A stretch of 54,371 nt of DNA from Anaerolineales bacterium (lineage in GTDB: Bacteria; Chloroflexota; Anaerolineae; Anaerolineales; UBA4823), in NCBI GenBank assembly GCA_016929095.1, contig JAFGJM010000027.1, positions 1-54,371 of the forward strand. Reading direction: 5' to 3'. Under the pieces are notes generated by a model. It was not told the origin of the DNA. It was given only the letters and a program-made list of their open reading frames with translations, and searched no databases. Shown piece after piece: positions 41,897-50,514 of this stretch. The translations under genes and the position numbers were made by a program. How positions within the stretch are numbered: the stretch's first letter is position 1; the number at the start of each line of letters is the position of its first letter.

Positions 41897-42994
41897 TCAA
41901 TCCTGGCGGATCGCAAAAGCGACCCCGTAACCCTTTTCGGTATATTCATAGCCTGATAAGAAGGGATACATTTCCATAATTTTCCTCCACACTTGGCGAA
42001 GATATGGATGGGCAGGGTGAGAAATATCATCGAAGACTAAAATTCCTCCCGGAGATAGATGGGGAACAACCATCTTTAAGTCATCCCAGGCGCCTTGTTC
42101 GGAATGATCGCCATCCACCGTGATCAGGTCAAAAATGAGCCCAGGGTTTTGCTTGAAGAATTCAGGTAATGTGTGATGACTATCGCCGTTAGTAAATATG
42201 ATTTTCCCCTGGTGACCATGCCTGACTAATTCAGATTGCACAAAATCGGGGCCGGGGTTTGGCATTCCGGCATAATCAGGCGCCCACATGTCAAAAGCAT
42301 AAATATCGACGGTTGGACAGCCTCGCGACACAACGCAAACCGAGCGCCCTCTCCTGACGCCAATTTCTAAATATCTTTCTGGTTGCAGTATTTTTGAAGA
42401 TGCATAAAGAACGTTGCTGATATCCATATAATGCCAATATTTGCCAAATCGCTTCATGGACTGGCGGTAGAAATTATCCACATATTCGATATATTCGTCG
42501 GTCGCCAGCAACTTGTGAAAAGATAAAATTTCATTCCACAACTCATAAGAAGTGGCAATATTCGCCAGAGTGGTGGGGGTCAGTAAAGAAACACCAAAAT
42601 AATGCTTAGTTTGTTGTGCTGATTCAGATTGTACGCAGCCGGAAGAATGGGTGATATCGGAGTGATTGAGAAAATCCCAAAGTCGTTTGATATTGGGCTG
42701 TGGATGTGGCAAGGCAATGAATGGCTGCAATAATGCAGCCGCCTCAACCAGCCGGTTCATCCGAATTAATGCGATTGCCATAAAATAATTTATATTAGCG
42801 ATATCACCAAATTGATGTCTACATTGTTCAAAGCAATGGAATGCATGCAGAGAATCGTACCCATTAAGCGCTTGCATCCCTGATACCAAAGAATGATGGG
42901 CATGATCCTTGCCTGGGAAATCGTCAGACTCGTGATGATCAAACCCCAAAACACCGTCTAACGGGCGAGCAATTTTATTCCCTTCACACATCAT
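41897..42994 (-). CDS. Class I SAM methyltransferase with N-terminal TPR-like helices
   Basis: The 365-residue product has a helical, TPR-like N-terminus (residues about 30-120; A-F-H-C-F-E-Q-C-R-H-Q-F-G, V-E-A-A-A-L-L-Q-P-F) and a C-terminal methyltransferase of the Methyltransf_24/CmcI type. The SAM motif is Y-L-E-I-G-V-R-R-G-R-S near 206, and F-D-L-I-T-V-D-G-D-H-S-E-Q-G-A-W-D-D-L lies near 288. The D-G-D-H-S signature fits sugar O-methyltransferases. It is the first large gene of the island; a ribosome site AAGGA lies close to the ATG pair at 42994. Confidence 0.88.
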   Translation of the reverse strand: MMCEGNKIARPLDGVLGFDHHESDDFPGKDHAHHSLVSGMQALNGYDSLHAFHCFEQCRHQFGDIANINYFMAIALIRMNRLVEAAALLQPFIALPHPQPNIKRLWDFLNHSDITHSSGCVQSESAQQTKHYFGVSLLTPTTLANIATSYELWNEILSFHKLLATDEYIEYVDNFYRQSMKRFGKYWHYMDISNVLYASSKILQPERYLEIGVRRGRSVCVVSRGCPTVDIYAFDMWAPDYAGMPNPGPDFVQSELVRHGHQGKIIFTNGDSHHTLPEFFKQNPGLIFDLITVDGDHSEQGAWDDLKMVVPHLSPGGILVFDDISHPAHPYLRQVWRKIMEMYPFLSGYEYTEKGYGVAFAIRQD

Positions 42995-43089
42995 GAAACA
43001 TCCTTAATAATAAATACCAACCATTCCCGGGTAGAATCAAATATCATCGCATGGTTTTTTCTCACCGTCCTCAGTTTATTCGCCCCTTC

Positions 43090-43215
43090 TTAATATCCCC
43101 ATAAATCTCGCAAAAACATCTCGTAAGCCCGACGTAAATATTCTTCATGGGGCGCTTCTTGAATTCTTTTGCGATCTGAAGGTGTCAGGTATTGACAAAT
43201 GAACGGTTTATTCAT
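43090..43215 (-). CDS. Small 41-residue protein facing tetR, unknown
   Basis: An ATG at 43215 opens a 41-codon frame with natural-looking composition: polar and basic in the middle (T-P-S-D-R-K-R-I-Q-E), amphipathic at the end (E-E-Y-L-R-R-A-Y-E-M-F-L-R-D-L-W-G-Y). No family is recognised. Its start lies inside the left arm of the tetR palindrome, so it would be controlled by the same operator. No Shine-Dalgarno sequence is visible, and the start codon is a by-product of the palindrome's symmetry, which weakens the case. It ends 95 bases before the methyltransferase gene and could be the first gene of that operon. Confidence 0.4.
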   Translation of the reverse strand: MNKPFICQYLTPSDRKRIQEAPHEEYLRRAYEMFLRDLWGY

Positions 43216-43220
43216 ATAAT
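43192..43220 (+). promoter_or_regulatory. Consensus housekeeping promoter of tetR-ABC operon
   Basis: TTGACA (43192-43197) and TATAAT (43215-43220) are both perfect and separated by exactly 17 bases. Transcription should start near 43227, leaving a leader of only about 16 bases before the tetR ATG at 43243; AAAGG at 43228-43232 may serve as a ribosome site. Such a strong promoter is normally kept off by a repressor, here most likely TetR. Confidence 0.9.
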
Positions 43221-43246
43221 ATGAACCAAAGGTTCACATTATATGA
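43212..43246. promoter_or_regulatory. 35-bp palindromic operator, probable TetR binding site
   Basis: The arms TCATATAATATGAACC and GGTTCACATTATATGA flank AAA and match at 15 of 16 positions. The site covers the -10 box, the transcription start and the tetR start codon, so bound repressor would block initiation. The inner core TGAACC-AAA-GGTTCA is a typical 15-bp TetR-family operator. Confidence 0.85.
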
Positions 43247-43962
43247 GCGATGAAATATTAAATCATATTCCCGCATATATACGCAAACTCGAAGAGGAGG
43301 GCTGGGTTACCCGTACCTTTCGCCGGTTAGACCCGCCGCGGCAAATTGCTGTCATCGAGGCTATCCTCATCGAAGCGGCTCACGCCGGGCCTTCATCCCT
43401 CAACATTAAAAAGGTCGCTCAACGCGCCGGAGTTTCAGTCGGTTCACTCTATACATACTTTCCTGACCGGGATGGTATGCTGGCATTTGCCGTTGAACTT
43501 TCCGTCCGCATTATCAACGACAGTTTCAACGAATACCGTCCTTACCTGTCTTCACTCCCCTTGCGAGAGGCGCTTAAAGCCTATTTGATCGGTGGCGTGG
43601 AATGGAGCACCGCCCAAGCCGGCTTTTTACGCCTTTTCGCCCGGGCTGCTTATCAAGGCGACCCTGAACTGGCAGAGACCCTGGTTAAACCGATTGCAAA
43701 TACTCTATTGGATATGGTTCGGGAAATCTTACAGCAAGCCATTTTGCGCCGCGAAATCCGCCCGGATGTCGACCTGGAAGCTGCCAGCCGACTGGTGCAT
43801 GCCCTTACAATTGCCGCCGGAGACAGCCTGCTCCTTCCCTATCTCAATCATTATTTCCAGGTAACCAGCCAAGAGTTACCCATCGAACGCATGGTGGAAG
43901 CCCTGGTCGAATTGATATGCCAGGGTATTGCCACGGCGAATCAACACGGGGTATCGCCATGA
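43243..43962 (+). CDS. TetR-family transcriptional repressor
   Basis: The 239-residue product has a TetR-type HTH at about residues 52-75 (I-K-K-V-A-Q-R-A-G-V-S-V-G-S-L-Y-T-Y-F-P-D-R-D) and an all-helical ligand domain. The HTH is preceded by an extension of about 30 residues. It is the first gene of an operon with an ABC-2 exporter, and overlaps the first permease by 4 bases, so it very likely controls the exporter and itself through the palindrome at 43212-43246. The ligand is unknown, possibly the exported compound. Confidence 0.93.
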   Translation: MSDEILNHIPAYIRKLEEEGWVTRTFRRLDPPRQIAVIEAILIEAAHAGPSSLNIKKVAQRAGVSVGSLYTYFPDRDGMLAFAVELSVRIINDSFNEYRPYLSSLPLREALKAYLIGGVEWSTAQAGFLRLFARAAYQGDPELAETLVKPIANTLLDMVREILQQAILRREIRPDVDLEAASRLVHALTIAAGDSLLLPYLNHYFQVTSQELPIERMVEALVELICQGIATANQHGVSP

Positions 43963-45134
43963 AAGCCATTAGCATCGCTATAAAAAATTTACGTGAACTT
44001 TGGCGCGAACCCTTGCTGCTCGGGTTGCTTTTTATCTTCCCCATTTTACTGTTAGCGTTTTATTTTATTGCCTTCAGTAAAACCAATCAGAGTTTAGCCA
44101 GTTTTCTCAAGATATTGATCTTAAATCATGACCAGGGTTTTCCAAGTACGGCTTCCACAGTCTCCCCTGCCGAACATCTTATCCGTTTATTAGACGAAGC
44201 CGAATATGAGGGATCACCCATTTTCGAAGTGTCTCTCATCGAAAACCGGGAAAACGCGGAAATTGACCTGCGTGAGCATAAAGCCACCTTGTTACTCATT
44301 ATTCCGGAGGATTTTTCGTCCAGCATCATAGCCGCCCAGCATGGTGCAGATATCCAACCCATTGAACTCACGCTGGTTGGTGACCCATACACCGATAATT
44401 ATGCCTTCACGCGCAGCATCCTGGATGACTATATTGCGGCGTTCATCCATCAAACCGCCGGCTGGCAGGAAAACCTGACCTTATCCTACGAATTCATTCC
44501 GGGCACAGGCACCATGTCCGACCTGGATTTCGGAATTCCTGGACTGATCGTCTTTAGTCTGATGTTGATCACCATGATCACCGCCACGACCCTGACGCGG
44601 GAACACGTAAATAAAACCCTGCAGCGCATCCGCCTGACCAATGCCTCATCCACCGATCTCTTATTGGGTGTGACTATGGCGCAGATGGTCATCGCGGCGT
44701 TCACCGTTCCGTTCACATTTGGGGCTGCCTGGTTGATGGGCTTCCGCGCCTATGGTTCGGTGCTGTTAGCCATCGTCATTGGTTTATTACTCAGTCTTTC
44801 GGTGGCAGGATTGGGGCTGATCTGCGCTTGCTTTTCTCACAGCGATAGTGAAGCGGCTAATCTCAGCGCTACCGTAGGCGTCTTATTGGCGCTTGTCTCA
44901 GGCGCGATGTATCCCATGCCTCAAGCGCCGCTTTTCACCTGGGGCGGCAGGGTAATCCAGGTATATGATTTCCTCCCCCCTGCCCACGCCGCAGAGGCAA
45001 TGCGCCGGGCGCTGGTGCTCGGCGATACTGCCGGAGACATAATCTATGAGTTGATTATGTTAAGCATTCTGGGATTGATCTTTTTGGCAATTGGGATTGT
45101 CTTTTATCAACATTTCCAATTACGTAAAAAATAA
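43959..45134 (+). CDS. ABC-2 type exporter permease (first subunit)
   Basis: The 391-residue product has one N-terminal membrane helix (residues about 20-40), a large external domain (about 45-200), and five C-terminal helices, the ABC2_membrane_3 layout. It belongs with the ATPase and second permease that follow, like the YbhS/YbhR pair of the YbhF exporter. Start: ATG 43959 in the ATGA overlap with tetR; an earlier GTG-type start in the same frame would lie deep in tetR. Substrate unknown; drugs or lipids are common for this type. Confidence 0.9.
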   Translation: MKAISIAIKNLRELWREPLLLGLLFIFPILLLAFYFIAFSKTNQSLASFLKILILNHDQGFPSTASTVSPAEHLIRLLDEAEYEGSPIFEVSLIENRENAEIDLREHKATLLLIIPEDFSSSIIAAQHGADIQPIELTLVGDPYTDNYAFTRSILDDYIAAFIHQTAGWQENLTLSYEFIPGTGTMSDLDFGIPGLIVFSLMLITMITATTLTREHVNKTLQRIRLTNASSTDLLLGVTMAQMVIAAFTVPFTFGAAWLMGFRAYGSVLLAIVIGLLLSLSVAGLGLICACFSHSDSEAANLSATVGVLLALVSGAMYPMPQAPLFTWGGRVIQVYDFLPPAHAAEAMRRALVLGDTAGDIIYELIMLSILGLIFLAIGIVFYQHFQLRKK

Positions 45135-45139
45135 GGTGT

Positions 45140-46096
45140 ATGATGACTCAAGTTGTATTGCAAACCGAGAACCTGACAAAAAAATACGGCGACCTGGTGG
45201 CGGTGAAAGATCTCACCTTGCAGGTGGCGGAGGGAGAGGTATTTGGGTTGCTTGGCCCAAACGGCGCCGGTAAAACCACAACAATTAACATGATGTGCGG
45301 CTTACTCAAGCCCGATAATGGCTCAGTTACCATTCATGGCAAGCCCTTAAATGGCGGCGATCCCTCCATTCGCTCCAGGGTAGGCGTCTGCCCTCAGGAA
45401 ATCGTCTTATGGGAACGCTTGACCTGTTTCGAACAATTACAATTTATCGGTCAAATGTACGACCTTAGCCCCCAAAAAATCAAGCACAATGCCGAAAAGC
45501 TGCTGGAGGATCTGGATTTGGTGGAAAAGCGGAACAAGCAAGCCCGAACCCTTTCCGGCGGGATGCAGCGCCGTCTCAATCTGGCTATGGCGTTGGTGCA
45601 CGATCCCGAAATCGTCGTTCTGGATGAACCGGAAGCCGGATTAGACCCGCAAAGCCGTGTGAAAGTACGCCAATATATCCAAAATATCGCCCGACATAAA
45701 ACCGTGATCCTTACCACCCATAACATGGATGAAGCCGAACGCACAGCAGACCGGGTGGCAATCATCGATCATGGGGTATTGTTGGTATTGGATACACCCC
45801 AGGCACTAAAACGTCGTCTCGGCGAAGGGGATGTGATCGAAATCAATTTTGCCAGTGCGTTTGAAGAAGCTACAGTAAACCAGGTGAAAGCGGCGCTTAC
45901 CCATCTGGTAGGCAAGGTGCTGGTGGATGTTTCTCAAAATAGCCTGACCGTGCATGCCCTGGACGCGGTGAGCGCGTTACCTGCCATTCTCGAAACCTTG
46001 AAAACCCATAGCCTGCAACCAGGCGGTATACACATTCGCCAAAATACCCTCGAAGACGTGTTCATCCAATTGACCGGACGGAGGCTGCGCGATTGA
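45140..46096 (+). CDS. ABC exporter ATP-binding protein (CcmA/DrrA/YbhF type)
   Basis: The 318-residue product has Walker A G-P-N-G-A-G-K-T-T near 39-47, the signature L-S-G-G-M-Q-R-R-L near 139-147, Walker B I-V-V-L-D-E-P-E-A-G-L-D near 157, and the switch histidine in T-T-H-N. The C-terminal 80 residues form the regulatory domain seen in DrrA-like ATPases. A second ATG at 45143 is better spaced from AAGG and may be the true start. It is flanked by two permease genes and overlaps the second by 4 bases. Confidence 0.95.
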   Translation: MMTQVVLQTENLTKKYGDLVAVKDLTLQVAEGEVFGLLGPNGAGKTTTINMMCGLLKPDNGSVTIHGKPLNGGDPSIRSRVGVCPQEIVLWERLTCFEQLQFIGQMYDLSPQKIKHNAEKLLEDLDLVEKRNKQARTLSGGMQRRLNLAMALVHDPEIVVLDEPEAGLDPQSRVKVRQYIQNIARHKTVILTTHNMDEAERTADRVAIIDHGVLLVLDTPQALKRRLGEGDVIEINFASAFEEATVNQVKAALTHLVGKVLVDVSQNSLTVHALDAVSALPAILETLKTHSLQPGGIHIRQNTLEDVFIQLTGRRLRD

Positions 46097-47223
46097 AAAT
46101 CCTTTTTGTTGCCCGAAAATCATTAATCGAGGTGCTGCGAGAAATACAGTTGTTAGCTCTGGAGCTACTGCTGCCAATTGTGTTTTTAGGGATTACCGCC
46201 GCTACCTACAATTCGTCCTTACAAGTGACTTACTCAATCTTGGTTAATGATCCTCAAAACAAGCAAAGCGAATTGATCGATATCTGGCAGGCTGCCCAAT
46301 ATTCCAACGGTCGCCCGATATTTAAGATAAAGTTTGTAGATGATGCCCAATCCGCCGAAGATGCCCTTAAAGAAAAGCGCGCTGTAATATGGGTCACGAT
46401 CAACAACCAATCAGGCATTCCCGATCTTAATATGCGGGGTGATGCCCTAAATATGTCCTACTACCGCGCCAGCGCCTTGCTGAATAGCTTGGCACGCCGC
46501 TATTTCGACCGGGAATCAGGGCGCCCCGAATTATTCAAACTCAAGGAAGAGAGTTTGAAAGCCCATACCGCCTCCCCTGATAAGATCAATGGGCCGCAAA
46601 CCATGTACGACCTTTACGCGCCGGGAATGATCGTTCTCGCCATCCTCATGCTCATTCCGCAAACCGCCATGTTGGTAAGCCGGGAAATCCGCTGGAAAAC
46701 GCTGCGCCGCCTGCGTCTCACCCGATTATCATCCTTCGACCTTTTAATGGGCATCAGCCTGTCACAATTGGTAGTAGCCTTCATCCAGGTTCTGGTCATA
46801 TTCTTAGCGGCTGTTTGGATGGGTTTCCATAATCAAGGTTCGTTTTGGCTGGCTTTGCTGGTAGGCATGGTACTCAGTTTTTCTTCAATTGGTATGGGTT
46901 TTTTAGTTGCCTGTTTCGTTGAGAATGACAGCCAGGCTGCCAATGTCGGCGCCACCATAACCATGCTACAGGTTTTTCTCTCCGGGGCATTCTACCAATT
47001 GCCGCCCATGACCATGTTCAGGCTGGCAGGTCATCAAATCGATATATTCGATATTTTCCCCGCCACACACAGCTTTTTAGCATTGCAACAGGTGCTCACC
47101 TTTGGCAATAGCCTGTCTCATATTACCTTTCGATTACTGGCGGCGCTCATCATATCCGGTATATATTTTGGGGTGGGGGTGATGATCTTTCAAAAAAAGC
47201 AAATGGCAACATTTTCTGGTTAA
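46093..47223 (+). CDS. ABC-2 type exporter permease (second subunit)
   Basis: The 376-residue product has the same layout as the first permease: one N-terminal helix, an external domain, five C-terminal helices (L-M-G-I-S-L-S-Q-L-V-V-A-F). The two are distant paralogues and probably form a heterodimer around the ATPase dimer. It starts with TTG in a TTGA overlap with the ATPase stop, showing coupling. It is the last gene of the tetR operon. Confidence 0.9.
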   Translation: MKILFVARKSLIEVLREIQLLALELLLPIVFLGITAATYNSSLQVTYSILVNDPQNKQSELIDIWQAAQYSNGRPIFKIKFVDDAQSAEDALKEKRAVIWVTINNQSGIPDLNMRGDALNMSYYRASALLNSLARRYFDRESGRPELFKLKEESLKAHTASPDKINGPQTMYDLYAPGMIVLAILMLIPQTAMLVSREIRWKTLRRLRLTRLSSFDLLMGISLSQLVVAFIQVLVIFLAAVWMGFHNQGSFWLALLVGMVLSFSSIGMGFLVACFVENDSQAANVGATITMLQVFLSGAFYQLPPMTMFRLAGHQIDIFDIFPATHSFLALQQVLTFGNSLSHITFRLLAALIISGIYFGVGVMIFQKKQMATFSG

Positions 47224-47285
47224 AATACGTATATAATAGTGTCTCTTAGAATTTTGCAGTCGATAGCAGGGACATTATTAATCGC

Positions 47286-47714
47286 ATGACTTTATATATC
47301 AACGACCGCATCTCCATCGATGAATCTGAACTGCAATTCGAATTCATCCACGCCTCCGGTCCGGGTGGGCAAAACATCAACAAACTTGCCAGCGCGGTGC
47401 AATTACGCTTTGACGTGCTGCATTCTCCTTCCCTTCCCGATGAGGTGCGTTTGCGTTTAATAAAACTGGCAGGTCGGCGCATCAACAACCAGGGAGTACT
47501 GGTCATCGAAGCCCGGCAGCGCCGTTCCCAGGAACAAAACAAACAAGACGCGGTGCAACGTCTGACCGATATGCTGCAGGCGGCAAGCCAGCCGCCAAAA
47601 CCGCGCTATAAAACCAAACCCACCCAGGCTTCCCGACAACATCGTTTGGATTCAAAACGCCGCCGCAGCCAAATTAAATTTCTGCGCCAAAAGTATCACA
47701 GTGGTGAAGAATGA
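47286..47714 (+). CDS. arfB: Alternative ribosome-rescue factor ArfB (GGQ hydrolase)
   Basis: ArfB releases peptides from stalled ribosomes lacking a stop codon. The 142-residue product has the catalytic G-G-Q at residues 27-29 (S-G-P-G-G-Q-N-I-N-K) and the basic C-terminal tail (K-T-K-P-T-Q-A-S-R-Q-H-R-L, K-R-R-R-S-Q-I-K) that enters the empty mRNA channel. Length equals the family standard. It does not belong functionally to its neighbours. Confidence 0.95.
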   Translation: MTLYINDRISIDESELQFEFIHASGPGGQNINKLASAVQLRFDVLHSPSLPDEVRLRLIKLAGRRINNQGVLVIEARQRRSQEQNKQDAVQRLTDMLQAASQPPKPRYKTKPTQASRQHRLDSKRRRSQIKFLRQKYHSGEE

Positions 47715-47757
47715 TTAATTTGATATTTTGTCAACGAGCAATCTGGGATATACAACC

Positions 47758-48657
47758 ATGAAATCGAAACTTGCTTTTGCATTGAGTGGTGGCGGCGCAC
47801 GTGGTGCGCTGCAAGTAGGCGCTTTACGCGCCCTCCTGGAAGCTGGTTACCACCCCGACATTCTTACCGGCACATCCATCGGTTCATTGAATACCGCCTT
47901 CCTCGCCATCCATGGTATCAATTTAGCCTCCATAGATCGATTAACAGAAGCCTGGCATGATGCCGCTCAAGCCGACTTATTGCCATCCAACTATCTTTGG
48001 TTAACCGTGCGCTCCCTTTTCCACCGCCCGGTCGACCACTCTATCCATCGTCTGGAAACGTTTTTCCGGGCTCATGGCATCACTCCCGAATTGAAATATA
48101 GTGATATTCAGGGGGTTACATTGTTATCTATCGCCGCAGACCTGAATAGTGGGACAACATTTGTGTATGGTTTGGATCCGTCACATTCGGTTTTAGAGGG
48201 GGTGCTTGCTTCTACCGCTTTGCCCCCCTGGATTGAACCAATAGAGCGTGAGGGTGCCTGGCTCATGGACGGCGGCGCGGTAAGCCCTTTACCGATCGAA
48301 CCAGCCCTGAACGCCGGAGCCACTCGCATTATTGCCATGGCACTATCAGACCCACGTGCTGTCCCCGTCATATCCCACGGTTTTGGTCCATTCTTCAATA
48401 AACTGCTCTACACTACCGAGAAACGTCAAATGGATACAGAACTGGCGCTGGCAGAAGCCCGCGGCATCCCGGTGCACTATATCGATCTCATGGGAGATGA
48501 ACCGGTACCCTTATGGGATTTCACAAAAACGGATATCCTCATCACCCGAGGGTATGAAATAACAACCAGAGAAATCGCCCGCTGGCAAAAGGAACAGCCT
48601 CCGGCATGGCTTGGCTGGTTGCCTGCAAAATTCCATCGCTATCTAAGGAAACGCTAG
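47758..48657 (+). CDS. Patatin-like phospholipase (RssA/YlbK type)
   Basis: The 299-residue product is a serine lipase with a Ser-Asp dyad. Motifs: the oxyanion loop S-G-G-G-A-R-G near 10-16, the nucleophile G-T-S-I-G with Ser at about 40, and the D-G-G with Asp near 172. There is no signal peptide, so it is cytoplasmic. Start: ATG at 47758, chosen because the family begins just before this oxyanion loop; a TTG at 47728 would add 10 residues. Its substrate is probably phospholipid. Confidence 0.92.
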   Translation: MKSKLAFALSGGGARGALQVGALRALLEAGYHPDILTGTSIGSLNTAFLAIHGINLASIDRLTEAWHDAAQADLLPSNYLWLTVRSLFHRPVDHSIHRLETFFRAHGITPELKYSDIQGVTLLSIAADLNSGTTFVYGLDPSHSVLEGVLASTALPPWIEPIEREGAWLMDGGAVSPLPIEPALNAGATRIIAMALSDPRAVPVISHGFGPFFNKLLYTTEKRQMDTELALAEARGIPVHYIDLMGDEPVPLWDFTKTDILITRGYEITTREIARWQKEQPPAWLGWLPAKFHRYLRKR

Positions 48658-48754
48658 ATTCTCCTTTAAGTGGTAAGATTGTCTGAATCCATCATTACCC
48701 CCAGCCTTTAGCTTTTATTCAAGATGATCTATTGGCTGGCAACGGAGAAATTCT

Positions 48755-49714
48755 TTGAATAGCACATCCTCGGGAAAACAACCCATTTCCCAAATCACCA
48801 AGGGTTATCTGATCTGTTTGCTTGGCACCACCTTGTGGGCTACCACGGCTATTTTTATTCGTTATCTCACTGAGAATTATCAATTACCAGCCATGGTGCT
48901 GGCTTTTTGGCGAGACGCTTTCATCGCGGTGGCATTATGCCTGGTTTTTAGATCCTTTAGTCCCGGTTTACTGCGCATTGATAAAAAACATTTCCGCTTT
49001 ATATTTTTTTATGGTCTCATACTGGCATTGTTCAACTCATCCTGGACGCTATCGGTGGCGCTGAACGGTGCGGCTGTTTCGACTGTTTTAGCATACAGTT
49101 CTGCCGCGTATACAGCAATTCTCGGCTGGCGGTTATTTGGTGAATCATTATCTCCCACCAAGCTGGTTGCTGTTTCTTTGGGCTTGATTGGATGTGTGTT
49201 AGTATCCGGCGCATATGAACCATCCGCCTGGCAGCTTAATCCTTTTGGCATCATCACAGGCATCCTTTCAGGCATGTTATTCGCCGGTTACAGCTTAATG
49301 GGTAAAGCCTCCGCCAATCGGGGTATCTCATCCTGGTCGGCTTTACTTTATACATTTTTTATAGCGGCGATATTATTGTTGGCTTACAACCTGATTGGGG
49401 GGTTATCGCCGGTGTTAAAACCCACTACAAACCTGTTCTGGTTGGGCACGGCTTTCACAGGCTGGTTGGTTTTATTAACCCTGGCAATTATCCCTTCTGT
49501 GGGAGGATACGGTTTTTATACCCTGAGCTTAACCTTCTTGCCTGTAAGCATCGCTAATTTGATCGCGTTGCTGGAACCAGGCATGACGGCGATATTGGCA
49601 TACTTCATCCTGGGAGAAACTCTTACATTTCCGCAACTTTTTGGCGGTATCCTGATCGTATCCGGTGTGGTTATTCTAAGGTTGAGGGAAACAGGCTATT
49701 CTCACAAACCGTAA
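48755..49714 (+). CDS. EamA/DMT-superfamily transporter
   Basis: The 319-residue product has ten predicted membrane helices arranged as two EamA repeats (first from about residue 15, second from about 165 with G-M-L-F-A-G-Y-S-L). The second repeat ends in I-A-L-L-E-P-G-M-T-A-I-L-A-Y, typical of the family. It is probably an exporter of metabolites or amino acids; the substrate cannot be read. It starts with TTG after a GGAG site. Its stop lies 1 base from the stop of the convergent aldolase gene. Confidence 0.92.
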   Translation: MNSTSSGKQPISQITKGYLICLLGTTLWATTAIFIRYLTENYQLPAMVLAFWRDAFIAVALCLVFRSFSPGLLRIDKKHFRFIFFYGLILALFNSSWTLSVALNGAAVSTVLAYSSAAYTAILGWRLFGESLSPTKLVAVSLGLIGCVLVSGAYEPSAWQLNPFGIITGILSGMLFAGYSLMGKASANRGISSWSALLYTFFIAAILLLAYNLIGGLSPVLKPTTNLFWLGTAFTGWLVLLTLAIIPSVGGYGFYTLSLTFLPVSIANLIALLEPGMTAILAYFILGETLTFPQLFGGILIVSGVVILRLRETGYSHKP

Positions 49715-49715
49715 A

Positions 49716-50366
49716 TTAATATCCGCATTTTTTTAAGTACATCTTTCTCAAAATGGTGGCTTCTTCCGTATCCAGCGGCACTACCCTGCCGCTCATGGCA
49801 CGCGCCAGAATGATAACCTGCGCCGTGTCTTCGGCAGCTAATGTAGAATCATATGCGTTTTTTAACGATGAGCCAACTGTGACCAGACCGTGGTGAGCCA
49901 TAATGGCGCCCACGCCCAAACCCGCGGCTTCCACTGTGACATTTGCCAATTCTTCAGTGCCGGGACGTCCATAGTTCGCCACCGGTAAAGGCGCCCCCAG
50001 GAAAAAAGCTGCCTCATTCAACACCACCGGCATTTCCGCTTCACCGATCACACTGATCGCTGTTGAATACAAAGGGTGGCTGTGAACGACCGCTCGAATA
50101 TCCTGCCGCTTCTGGTAGAAAACCATATGCAAGGCATTTTCGGAGGTAACCGGGTAATTTCCTTCGATCAATTTCCGGTTGCGGTCTACCACACAAATAT
50201 CCTCCGGCTTCCTGATTTTATAAGGAACCGCAGTTGGAGTAATTACAATATATCCGCTTTCATCATCCAAAACACTGATATTACCCTGTCCATCTCGCAC
50301 TAATTTTGCATCGAACATCTTACAACCGTATTCCACTAACTGCTGTCTTAATTCTTTGAGTAACAT
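49716..50366 (-). CDS. Class II aldolase (fuculose-phosphate aldolase type)
   Basis: The 216-residue product is a zinc-dependent class II aldolase/adducin protein. Zinc ligands are visible in V-V-H-S-H-P near residue 88 and in A-H-H-G near 150; the G-N-I-S motif near 30 binds phosphate and I-T-P-T-A-V-P-Y follows. L-fuculose-1-phosphate or a related phosphosugar is the likely substrate. Start: ATG 50366 preceded by AGGA at a good distance; a GTG at 50414 would add 16 residues. Its gene is divergent from the HyuA gene. Confidence 0.9.
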   Translation of the reverse strand: MLLKELRQQLVEYGCKMFDAKLVRDGQGNISVLDDESGYIVITPTAVPYKIRKPEDICVVDRNRKLIEGNYPVTSENALHMVFYQKRQDIRAVVHSHPLYSTAISVIGEAEMPVVLNEAAFFLGAPLPVANYGRPGTEELANVTVEAAGLGVGAIMAHHGLVTVGSSLKNAYDSTLAAEDTAQVIILARAMSGRVVPLDTEEATILRKMYLKKCGY

Positions 50367-50514
50367 ATCCACTTCCTGGTCATCGAAAAATTTTAATGAT
50401 AAGCTGGTATGCACTATCCGGCCTTCTCATTACAAAAATGAGCATTTTCCTTTAAAATAATTCATTTTTTGCACTTTGAATTATAATTCGCAATTATATT
50501 TCGGGAAGGTATTC

